Positions 26,263-34,105 of a stretch of 64,000 nucleotides of DNA are shown here, piece after piece. The notes beneath the pieces were generated by a model. That model ran no database searches and was not told where the DNA came from. It worked only from the letters and a program-made list of their open reading frames with translations. The position numbers were made by a program, and so were the translations under genes. How positions within the stretch are numbered: position 1 is the first letter of the stretch; every line of letters starts with the position of its first letter. Source of the stretch: Croceimicrobium sp965228705 (GTDB lineage: Bacteria; Bacteroidota; Bacteroidia; Flavobacteriales; Schleiferiaceae); the NCBI RefSeq assembly GCF_965228705.1, contig NZ_OZ245832.1:2108001-2172000 (forward strand). The letters are read 5' to 3'.

Positions 26263-28208
26263 AGTTCCCACTTGCAATACTTTTGCTTCTTAGCAAGTTC
26301 TTGTGCGCCCAAAATCTTTGGGAAAGTCAAATTGAGCAAAGCTCCTTAAGCGAGCAAAACCCATCCCATCTGGAACAATGGGCCAATCAATTGCAGAACT
26401 GGAAGCATAGCCCGATAGAAATCAATCTTTGGGATCGACAAAAACTCATGGAAACTGGTTTGTTCAACGTTTTCCAGGTTCATAATCTAATGCAATACCG
26501 CCAACGATACGGTGCATTACTCTCCGCTGCAGAACTCACCTTAATTAAAGGCTTTGATAAAAATCGAGTTTCTGCACTCCTTCCCTTTTTAAGCTTTAAA
26601 ACTCAAGCGAAACCACAGCCCTTAAATTGGCAAAGTCTTCGATCCTTTCGAGAACATCAAATGGCTTGGCGCTGGCAAATTAATAGTAGGAATTTAGAAA
26701 CGAAAAATAATGCCTACCTCGGTGATCCACTTGAAAGTAGACTTATTTACAGAACCCAAAGCCAGGAAGGGCTTTCCCTGGGATTGAACTTGCAAAAAGA
26801 TCCAGGCGAAGCCTGGCAACTGCCGTATGGATATGATCATATAGCCGGCTTCTTGCAATACCAAGGGCCCACTAAACTAAGCCAGTTAATTTTGGGCGAC
26901 TATCATTTTAGTTTCGGTCAAGGATTGAGTTTATGGTCCGGCTCCGCATTCAATACTACAGGCTTCGATCAGGCATTTGCCCGCTACGCCCGGGGAATAA
27001 GTGCCTATGCGGGCAGCGAAGAACAACGATTTTTCCGTGGAATTGCCACTAGCTACCAGACTGGTGCCTGGAAAAGCAAGGCCTTTGTTTCCTTTCGCGA
27101 ATTAGATGCCAGTAAAGAGCCCGAACCCGATGCTGTGAAAGCCCGTATTCGAAGCGATGGTTATCATCGAAATGAAAAGGAACTGAAGTATAAAGATCAG
27201 GTCCTGTTAAAATCCCTGGGCCTGGCTGTTCAATATGAAGGGCGAAATTTTGATCTGAGTGTACTTCATCACCAACATTATTTTGCGATCCCCCTGGTTT
27301 CGCCCGAGAACTTAAGTGAAAAACATAGACCAAGTGGAAAAAGCCATCAGGCTTATGCTATGGCGGGGCAAATGCTCTGGCAACAATTTCACTTCTTCGG
27401 AGAGCTAGCCTTGGACCCGGAGGCCAACTGGGCTTTTGTCTTGGGCTGGGAGCGAAAATGCCTGGAGCGATTGCGGTTAAAGCAACAATGGCGGAAATTT
27501 CAACCCGAGTATCAAAGCTTTTGGAGCGATGCCCGAGCCCGAAGTGGCAGCGCAGGAGAATTTGGGATTTTGCAACAAATTGAAGCGCATTGGAATTACC
27601 AATTACGCAGCCTCATTGAAATTGACTACTACCAGTTCCCTTGGCCTCGCTATCAAATAGACGGCCCATCTGCCGGAAGGCGCATAAGTCTGATTCAAGA
27701 GTGGCGCCGTCACAATTCACAAATCCTGGAAATCCGAATCCGAAATCAATGGGATGAAAAATGGGATGCTGCTCTACTAAAAAATGAACCAGGCCTTCAA
27801 AAATCCAAAATGGAGCATTGGCAAGTTCGCGTCCTTTTCAAAAACAAAATCGGAGCCGGCTGGAGCAAACGCAGCACATTACAATTCTACTTACAGCCGG
27901 AGAAGCTAGCTTTTCCGGCCAGCTTTATGAGCCAACAATGGAGCTATCAAAAAAATGCCTGGCGCATTCGTATTTGCCTGGCAGTAGTTAATGATCCTTT
28001 TTCCAATGCCGTTTTCTATGACTATGAACCGAATCTGCTTCAAAGTTTTTCCATTCCTGCCTTTCGTGGACAAAGCTTTAGGCTTTCTGTGTACAGTCGT
28101 TGGCAGTCCAGAAATTGGCAAGCGGAAATCAAACTTGCTTATGCCGATGATATTTATTATTCTAATGCTCAAATAGAGCTTAAATTGCAATTGCATTATT
28201 CATTTTAA
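26259..28208 (+). CDS. Secreted helix-hairpin-helix (ComEA-like) protein with a predicted beta-barrel
   Basis: A 649-residue protein. The start at 26259 gives a clean signal peptide (LLLLSKFLCAQ); a longer in-frame start lies inside the upstream gene. Residues 45-115 carry two helix-hairpin-helix-like units (PIEINLWDRQKLMETGLF and SAAELTLIKGFDKNRVSALL) as in the ComEA-like proteins of Bacteroidota. From about residue 130 it is strand-rich with aromatic strands and basic patches and ends in a KLQLHYSF strand, which suggests an outer-membrane barrel. DNA or peptide binding by the helix-hairpin-helix part is possible but not shown. It overlaps the upstream barrel gene by four bases. Confidence 0.65.
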   Translation: MKFPLAILLLLSKFLCAQNLWESQIEQSSLSEQNPSHLEQWANQLQNWKHSPIEINLWDRQKLMETGLFNVFQVHNLMQYRQRYGALLSAAELTLIKGFDKNRVSALLPFLSFKTQAKPQPLNWQSLRSFREHQMAWRWQINSRNLETKNNAYLGDPLESRLIYRTQSQEGLSLGLNLQKDPGEAWQLPYGYDHIAGFLQYQGPTKLSQLILGDYHFSFGQGLSLWSGSAFNTTGFDQAFARYARGISAYAGSEEQRFFRGIATSYQTGAWKSKAFVSFRELDASKEPEPDAVKARIRSDGYHRNEKELKYKDQVLLKSLGLAVQYEGRNFDLSVLHHQHYFAIPLVSPENLSEKHRPSGKSHQAYAMAGQMLWQQFHFFGELALDPEANWAFVLGWERKCLERLRLKQQWRKFQPEYQSFWSDARARSGSAGEFGILQQIEAHWNYQLRSLIEIDYYQFPWPRYQIDGPSAGRRISLIQEWRRHNSQILEIRIRNQWDEKWDAALLKNEPGLQKSKMEHWQVRVLFKNKIGAGWSKRSTLQFYLQPEKLAFPASFMSQQWSYQKNAWRIRICLAVVNDPFSNAVFYDYEPNLLQSFSIPAFRGQSFRLSVYSRWQSRNWQAEIKLAYADDIYYSNAQIELKLQLHYSF

Positions 28209-28248
28209 GAAACCACGTGCAGATGCGATATTTGCTAAAAATTTACGC

Positions 28249-28767
28249 ATGCTTTCAGAAAAATTAGCCTCAGCGCTTAACAAGCAAATTCAGGTGGAGG
28301 CCATCTCCTCTCAAGTATATTTAGCCATGGCCTCCTGGGCCGAAGTGCAAGGTTTAGAAGGGGTTGCCTCTTTTATGTACGAACAATCGGATGAGGAAAG
28401 ATTGCACATGTTAAAGCTGGTTAAATTCGTAAATGAGCGTGGTGGACATGCCGTGGTTTCGGATCTAAATGCGCCAAAATCCGACTTTGGGACTTTTAAA
28501 GACATGTTCCAGGAGCTCTTCGAGCACGAATTAAAAGTATCAGCAAGCATCAATGAATTAGTCCATATTGCCTTAGAGGAAAAGGACTATGCCACCCACA
28601 ACTTTTTACAATGGTATGTGGCAGAGCAAATCGAAGAAGAAGCTGTGGCTCGAACTATTTTGGATAAAATTAATTTGATAGGTAACGATAAAGGCGGACT
28701 CTATTTATTTGACCGCGATATTAAGCAGCTCACCGTAGAAACTGCAGCTAAAGACAACCCTAAATAA
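28249..28767 (+). CDS. ftnA: Non-haem bacterial ferritin
   Basis: A 172-residue four-helix ferritin that oxidises Fe(II) and stores it as ferric mineral in a 24-subunit shell. Ferroxidase ligands are visible: Glu17 in QVEAISSQVY, the EERLHM motif with Glu and His near residues 49-53, Glu in EHELKVS and Gln/Glu in VAEQIEEE. The length is usual for FtnA. It lies 40 bases after the helix-hairpin-helix gene and 12 bases before the arginine decarboxylase gene and may be transcribed with the latter. Confidence 0.95.
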   Translation: MLSEKLASALNKQIQVEAISSQVYLAMASWAEVQGLEGVASFMYEQSDEERLHMLKLVKFVNERGGHAVVSDLNAPKSDFGTFKDMFQELFEHELKVSASINELVHIALEEKDYATHNFLQWYVAEQIEEEAVARTILDKINLIGNDKGGLYLFDRDIKQLTVETAAKDNPK

Positions 28768-28779
28768 GCCGAACGGTAA

Positions 28780-30183
28780 ATGAAAAACACCTACTTTGAT
28801 CTGATCGATCAGACGTATTATTTTCCCCAGGAAGGTTTTGATTTGCGTGATGATCAACTCACCTTCCACGGAATTTCGCTTAAGCACCTGATTGACAAAT
28901 ACGGAACCCCTTTCCGTTTTATCTATTTGCCTAAAATTGGCGATCAGATCAAAAAAGCGCGCAACCTATTTAATCGAGCCATCAAGCGCTCCTCCTTCCG
29001 AGGCGAGTATCAATTCTGTTATTGCACCAAGTGTAATCACTTTTCCCATGTGGTTAGTGAGGCCCTCAAGCATAATGTAAATCTCGAAACCTCATCTTCT
29101 TTCGACATCGACCTTATCTTAAACTTATATAAGGAGGGGAAATTCACGAAGGATCGCTACATCGTAAACAATGGCTATAAAACCGACGACTATCTTCAGA
29201 AGATCGTAAAAATGCATGAGCTCGGTTTTGAGAATATCATTGTGGTATTGGATAGCATGACGGAGTTGGAGCGATTAATGAAGTTCGCTGGTGATAATAA
29301 AATTAAGATCGGTCTGCGGATGGCCATAAATGAGGAGCCGCAATCGAGCTACTACACATCTCGTTTAGGCATTCGACATAATGAAATGCTGGATTTTTAC
29401 GAGAATCACATCAAGGACAATCCTCAGGTTGAGCTTAAAATGCTGCACTTCTTTGTGGATTCAGGCATTAAAGACAGCCTCTATTATTGGGGTGAATTTA
29501 AACGGGCGATTAAACTTTATACAGAGCTCAAGAAAAGAGCTGAAGGCCTTACCCACTTCAATTTGGGTGGGGGTTTCCCAATTCGCAACAACCTGGGTTT
29601 TGAGTACGACTATGAATACATGATTCGTGAGATCGTACAAAATATCAGCGATGCCTGTGATGCTGAGGAAGTTCCTCATCCCAATATCTTCACCGAATTT
29701 GGGAAATATACCGTAGGTGAATCCGGCGCCATCATTTTTAAAGTGCTGGAACAAAAGAAACAGAACGATACGGAAAGCTGGTATATCATCAACAACAGTT
29801 TGATGAACACCATCCCTGATGCCTGGAGTATTCACGAAAAGTTTATCCTACTTCCCATTAATAAATGGGATCACGAATACCAAAGGGTGAATATTGGCGG
29901 AATCAGCTGTGATCACTCGGACTACTATAATTCCGACGAACTAAACCAGGAGGTTTTATTACCTACCTACGACGATAATGATGAAGAACCCCTCTACATT
30001 GGTTTCTTCCATACCGGTGCCTACCAGGATGCCATTTCAGGTTACGGTGGTATTAAGCATTGCCTGATCCCCTCTCCCAAGCATGTGATTATTGATCGGG
30101 ATGAGAAAGGCAATATTGTCGACTTTGTATATCGCAATGAGCAGTCGGCCGAGGAAATGTTTAAACTATTAGGTTACAAATGA
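28780..30183 (+). CDS. speA: Arginine decarboxylase, alanine-racemase-fold PLP enzyme
   Basis: A 467-residue fold-type III decarboxylase of the kind common in Bacteroidota, shorter than the roughly 650-residue SpeA of Escherichia coli. The PLP lysine is Lys84 in YCTKCNHF, followed by the ETSSSFDIDL segment; the phosphate-binding glycines are in FNLGGGFPI and a second-subunit Cys-type region lies near ISCDHSDYY. It should convert arginine to agmatine, because agmatinase follows at once with a 4-base overlap (ATGA). It is probably the first gene of a four-gene polyamine operon. Confidence 0.88.
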   Translation: MKNTYFDLIDQTYYFPQEGFDLRDDQLTFHGISLKHLIDKYGTPFRFIYLPKIGDQIKKARNLFNRAIKRSSFRGEYQFCYCTKCNHFSHVVSEALKHNVNLETSSSFDIDLILNLYKEGKFTKDRYIVNNGYKTDDYLQKIVKMHELGFENIIVVLDSMTELERLMKFAGDNKIKIGLRMAINEEPQSSYYTSRLGIRHNEMLDFYENHIKDNPQVELKMLHFFVDSGIKDSLYYWGEFKRAIKLYTELKKRAEGLTHFNLGGGFPIRNNLGFEYDYEYMIREIVQNISDACDAEEVPHPNIFTEFGKYTVGESGAIIFKVLEQKKQNDTESWYIINNSLMNTIPDAWSIHEKFILLPINKWDHEYQRVNIGGISCDHSDYYNSDELNQEVLLPTYDDNDEEPLYIGFFHTGAYQDAISGYGGIKHCLIPSPKHVIIDRDEKGNIVDFVYRNEQSAEEMFKLLGYK

Positions 30184-31031
30184 GAATTTACGCCGGTGTA
30201 GAAGACGAATGGGGCGATTACACTAAAGCCCGTATTCTATTACAATCCATCCCTTATGATGGAACCAGCACCTGGGGCAAAGGTGCCGACCAAGGCTTCG
30301 AATCCTTCTTGGATGCTACCGACAATATGGAGCTTTACGATATCGAAACCGATTCGGAAGTCTATAAACAAGGAGTGCATATCCTGGATCCCATCCGCGA
30401 AGACTCCAGTCCGGAAGCCGTATTTGAAACCGTTTACAAAAAGACTCAGGAACTCCTAAAAACAGGCAAGTACCTCAGCTTCTTTGGTGGTGAGCATAGC
30501 ATTAGTATCGGGGTTATTAAGGCTTTTTACGAGCATCATGATAATTTGAGCGTACTACAGATTGATGCTCACGCAGACTTGCGTCCGGATTACCATGGTA
30601 GCCCCTACAACCATGCTTGTGCGGTTTATGATGCCAGTCAGAATTGCAATTTGGTGCAGGTAGGCATTCGCAGCATGGATGCAGATGAAAAACAATATGT
30701 ACAAGAAGGCAATTGCTTTTATGCTCACGAAATGTGGGGACATGATCGCTGGATGGATGAATCCATCGCACGCCTCACCGATAAGGTTTATCTAACCATT
30801 GATCTGGATGCTTTTGATCCTTCAATATTGGCTGCTACCGGAACTCCTGAACCCGGCGGAATGGGCTGGTATGAAACCTTAAAATACCTGCGCAGAGTAT
30901 TCCGCGAGAAAGAAGTAGTAGGTTTCGACATCGTAGAGCTGGCCCCCGAAAAGGCCCACAAGGCATCTAATTTTTTAGCCGCCAAACTGTATTACAAACT
31001 TTTAAGCTATCAATTCGAAGATGGAAAATAA
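30180..31031 (+). CDS. speB: Agmatinase (ureohydrolase family)
   Basis: A 283-residue dinuclear manganese ureohydrolase that splits agmatine to putrescine and urea. Metal ligands are visible in FGGEHS (His), QIDAHADLRPDY (Asp, His, Asp) and TIDLDAFDP (Asp, Asp). Arginase is the main alternative, but the preceding arginine decarboxylase makes agmatine the logical substrate. It overlaps speA by four bases and the deoxyhypusine-synthase-like gene by eleven. Confidence 0.93.
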   Translation: MRIYAGVEDEWGDYTKARILLQSIPYDGTSTWGKGADQGFESFLDATDNMELYDIETDSEVYKQGVHILDPIREDSSPEAVFETVYKKTQELLKTGKYLSFFGGEHSISIGVIKAFYEHHDNLSVLQIDAHADLRPDYHGSPYNHACAVYDASQNCNLVQVGIRSMDADEKQYVQEGNCFYAHEMWGHDRWMDESIARLTDKVYLTIDLDAFDPSILAATGTPEPGGMGWYETLKYLRRVFREKEVVGFDIVELAPEKAHKASNFLAAKLYYKLLSYQFEDGK

Positions 31032-31998
31032 AGGACCCATTGGCCAGTTTATGCTGGAACATTACAAGCACTTTAATGCTGCAGCTCTAGTAGATGCCGC
31101 AAAAGGATATGAAAAGCATTTAGCGGAAGGCAAGAAAATGATGATTACCCTGGCTGGTGCCATGAGTACCGCCGAATTAGGGAAAAGCCTTGCGGAAATA
31201 ATTCGTCAGGATAAAGTGCAAATCATCTCTTGTACCGGTGCCAACCTCGAAGAAGACTTAATGAACTTAGTGGCGCATAGCCACTATGAGCGTGTTCCTC
31301 ATTACCGCGATCTTACCCCTAAAGAAGAATGGGATTTATTGGAGCGTGGCCTAAATCGGGTAACCGACACTTGCATCCCAGAAGAAGAAGCTTTCCGTCG
31401 CTTGCAAAAGCACATCTTCGAAATCTGGAAGGATGCCGAAGCAAAGGGTGAGCGTTATTTCCCACATGAGTTTATGTATAAGCTACTGAACTCTGGAGTA
31501 TTGCAACAGTATTATGAAATCGACCCTAAGAACAGCTGGATGCTGGCAGCGGCAGAAAAGAACCTGCCCATCATCGTTCCAGGTTGGGAAGATTCGACCA
31601 TGGGGAACATTTTCGCTTCTTATTGCTTAAAAGGAGAGCTCAAGGCTTCAACCATGAAGAGTGGAATTGAATACATGACTTTCCTGGCCGATTGGTATAC
31701 GGACAATGCCGGAACAGATGGTATTGGCTTTTTCCAGATCGGTGGTGGTATCGCCGGTGACTTCCCGATTTGCGTAGTACCTATGCTTTATCAGGATATG
31801 GAACGCACTGATACTCCTTTCTGGTCTTATTTCTGCCAGATTAGCGACAGTACCACCAGTTACGGATCTTACTCCGGAGCAGTTCCCAATGAGAAAATCA
31901 CCTGGGGAAAGCTGGATATTCATACGCCGAAATTCATTGTAGAAAGTGATGCAACTATTGTTGCGCCGCTGCTTTTCGCATACCTCTTGGGCTGGTAA
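31021..31998 (+). CDS. Deoxyhypusine-synthase-like enzyme, probable homospermidine synthase
   Basis: A 325-residue NAD-dependent enzyme of the deoxyhypusine synthase family. The active-site lysine equivalent to human Lys329 is Lys297 in ITWGK, followed by the family's VESDATIVAPLL segment; a GGGIAGDF loop forms part of the NAD site. Eukaryotic and archaeal enzymes move an aminobutyl group from spermidine to eIF5A; bacteria lack eIF5A, and related enzymes make sym-homospermidine from putrescine. The start lies inside agmatinase (11-base overlap), so its supply of putrescine comes from the same operon. Homospermidine synthesis is the best inference; modification of EF-P is a less likely alternative. 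Confidence 0.88.
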   Translation: MENKGPIGQFMLEHYKHFNAAALVDAAKGYEKHLAEGKKMMITLAGAMSTAELGKSLAEIIRQDKVQIISCTGANLEEDLMNLVAHSHYERVPHYRDLTPKEEWDLLERGLNRVTDTCIPEEEAFRRLQKHIFEIWKDAEAKGERYFPHEFMYKLLNSGVLQQYYEIDPKNSWMLAAAEKNLPIIVPGWEDSTMGNIFASYCLKGELKASTMKSGIEYMTFLADWYTDNAGTDGIGFFQIGGGIAGDFPICVVPMLYQDMERTDTPFWSYFCQISDSTTSYGSYSGAVPNEKITWGKLDIHTPKFIVESDATIVAPLLFAYLLGW

Positions 31999-32024
31999 TA
32001 AAGCTAAAGACGCCCAAAGGCATT

Positions 32025-33551
32025 ATGGAAACAATTGAAAACGTAGAACTCGCCTACTTAAACGCCGAGGATTATCAAGCCTTAAAAGATTTAATGGATG
32101 CCGCCTATGCTGGCATGAATAGCCTTCACTGGAAAAAAGAGGAAATCGAGAAATTGGTTTCCCTCTTTCCAGAAGGGCAGGTCATTTTAAAGGTGAATGG
32201 CGAATTAGCGGGTTGTGCACTTTCAGTTTTGCAGGATGACAGCATTACCGAGAAAAACCATAGCTACTCCGATGTTACCGGTAACGACACCTTTAGAACG
32301 CATAAAAAGGATGGTGACTTGCTCTATGGTATTGATGTTTTCATTTCTCCCAAATACCGCGGTTTGCGCCTGGCACGCCGACTCTATGATTTCCGTAAAG
32401 AGCTCTGTGAACAACTCAATTTAAAGGGCATCGCCTTTGGGGCGCGAATGCCCAAATACCACCTTTACGCAAAGGACCTGAGTCCTTTACAATACCTGGA
32501 AAAGGTAAAAGCAAAGGAGATTGAAGATCCGGTACTTAACTTTCAATTTAATAATGACTTCCACGTAAAGAAAATCCTCAAAAACTATTTGGAGGGAGAC
32601 ACCGAGTCTCTGGACCATGCTGTTTTGATGGAGTGGAACAATGTTTATTACGAAAAGCCTAGCGAAGGTCCGGGAACCCAAACCCGGGTAATTCGAGTAG
32701 GCCTGGTACAATGGCAAATGCGGCCCTATCGCGATCTGGATGAATTAATGAGCCAGGCTGAATTCTTCCTGGATTCCATTTCTGGCTACCACTCCGATTT
32801 CGCCCTCTTCCCCGAATTTTTCAATGCGCCATTAATGGCCGCTTACAATGAAATTAAGGAGTCAGAGGCTATTCGCAAATTGGCGGGCTACACCGAAGAG
32901 ATTGTGAGTCGTTTCTCCCAATTGGCAGTAAGTTACAATATCAACATCATTACCGGGAGCATGCCCGAAATTGTGAATGATAAGCTTCGCAATGTAGGCT
33001 ATCTCTGTCATCGTGATGGTCGCCTGGATCGCTTTGAGAAAATTCACGTTACCCCCGACGAAGAACGAGTTTGGGGTATGGAAGGAGGCGACATCCTGCG
33101 TAGCTTCGATACCGATTGTGGCAAGATTGGCATCCTGATTTGCTACGATGTGGAGTTCCCGGAACTAAGCCGAATTTTGGCCGAAGAAGGCATGGACATT
33201 CTTTTTGTCCCCTTCCTTACCGACACCCAAAATGGATACAGCCGGGTACGCAATACCGCTCAGGCTCGTGCCATTGAAAACGAGTGTTATGTGGTTATTG
33301 CCGGCAGTGTAGGCAACTTACCCAAAGTGAGTAATATGGATATTCAGTTTGCCCAATCCATGGTTTTCACACCCTGCGACTTTGCCTTCCCCAGCACCGG
33401 TATTAAGGCCGAAGCTACCCCCAATGCGGAGATGATTCTGGTAGTAGATTTAGATATCAATCTACTGCGTGAACTCAATGAATTTGGTAGCGTTCGAAAC
33501 CTTAAAGACCGTCGTCTGGACCTTTATCAACTTACAAAGCTGAAAGCTTAA
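32025..33551 (+). CDS. GNAT acyltransferase / carbon-nitrogen hydrolase (nitrilase-fold) fusion
   Basis: A 508-residue two-domain protein. Residues 1-190 form a GNAT domain with the acyl-CoA-binding segment YRGLRLARRLYDFR. Residues 225-500 form a nitrilase-superfamily amidase with Glu in LFPEFF, Lys in FEKIHVTPDE and catalytic Cys in ILICYDVEFPE. One half can attach and the other remove an acyl group, or the amidase may act on a carbamoyl or amide product. It lies 26 bases after the deoxyhypusine-synthase-like gene, so a polyamine substrate is the natural guess. N-carbamoylputrescine amidase activity is possible but unneeded with agmatinase present. The fused form recurs in Bacteroidota; its reaction is unknown to me. 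Confidence 0.85.
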   Translation: METIENVELAYLNAEDYQALKDLMDAAYAGMNSLHWKKEEIEKLVSLFPEGQVILKVNGELAGCALSVLQDDSITEKNHSYSDVTGNDTFRTHKKDGDLLYGIDVFISPKYRGLRLARRLYDFRKELCEQLNLKGIAFGARMPKYHLYAKDLSPLQYLEKVKAKEIEDPVLNFQFNNDFHVKKILKNYLEGDTESLDHAVLMEWNNVYYEKPSEGPGTQTRVIRVGLVQWQMRPYRDLDELMSQAEFFLDSISGYHSDFALFPEFFNAPLMAAYNEIKESEAIRKLAGYTEEIVSRFSQLAVSYNINIITGSMPEIVNDKLRNVGYLCHRDGRLDRFEKIHVTPDEERVWGMEGGDILRSFDTDCGKIGILICYDVEFPELSRILAEEGMDILFVPFLTDTQNGYSRVRNTAQARAIENECYVVIAGSVGNLPKVSNMDIQFAQSMVFTPCDFAFPSTGIKAEATPNAEMILVVDLDINLLRELNEFGSVRNLKDRRLDLYQLTKLKA

Positions 33552-34105
33552 CTTTTCTTCTTTCGCAAAGGGGCTGCTTTCAATTCTTCAAATTTCAAAT
33601 TCGGCGGGAAACCCTGAGGAAAGCGTGCAAAGTGGTAGAGCTCCGAAAGAGGGATTTCATAATCCGTGTGAGAAGCTCGATCCTTTACCTGACCATTGAC
33701 CACTCCCATAGTTACTACATTGACTGGTAAGCTTACAAATCCTACAATGCCATGACTTACCGGCAATAGGGTAAGGGCCACATTGGACCAAACCGGATAT
33801 TGAGGCTCGAGCATATAGACCCGAAAGCCCTGAACCTGATCCAACATTACCTCTACATGATCAACTTCTCCATCCTCACCATGAATGATGAAGATACTGC
33901 TATCGTTCACTGAAATTAGTTCACCTACTACTTTGGGCACCTTAGCACTGCGCTTAAGGTCCAACTCAATATAAGAGCCGTATAAGTTTTGATGAGCTTC
34001 TGAAGATTTGGGTAAGATATCGGAAGTAGAACACGCACTGAACAAAATCACCAGCACCAGCACGAAGCTCAATTTTGAAATACAATTTTTCATAATCAGC
34101 AGCAT
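33548..34105 (-). CDS. Lipoprotein of unknown function, 185 residues
   Basis: A predicted lipoprotein with a hydrophobic signal and lipobox LFSAC (Cys25). The mature part has a beta-strand region resembling small SH3-like barrels (KVVGELISVNDSSIFIIHG) and a hydrophobic stretch near residues 105-135 that could sit in a membrane, followed by a conserved-looking RFPQGFP segment. No family is recognised. The first ATG overlaps the stop of the upstream lipoprotein gene (TAATG), which supports it over the ATG 12 bases later (34093). It meets the GNAT/nitrilase gene tail to tail with a 4-base overlap. Confidence 0.75.
   Translation of the reverse strand: MLLIMKNCISKLSFVLVLVILFSACSTSDILPKSSEAHQNLYGSYIELDLKRSAKVPKVVGELISVNDSSIFIIHGEDGEVDHVEVMLDQVQGFRVYMLEPQYPVWSNVALTLLPVSHGIVGFVSLPVNVVTMGVVNGQVKDRASHTDYEIPLSELYHFARFPQGFPPNLKFEELKAAPLRKKKS

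Noticed and set aside
31021..31998. Genuine deoxyhypusine synthase acting on eIF5A.
   Set aside because: Bacteria have no eIF5A and the gene lies directly after agmatinase, so a small-molecule polyamine product is more likely.
32025..33551. Accidental joining of two genes by a frameshift or sequencing error.
   Set aside because: Both domains are complete, in one frame and joined by a normal linker, and such fusions are known in Bacteroidota.
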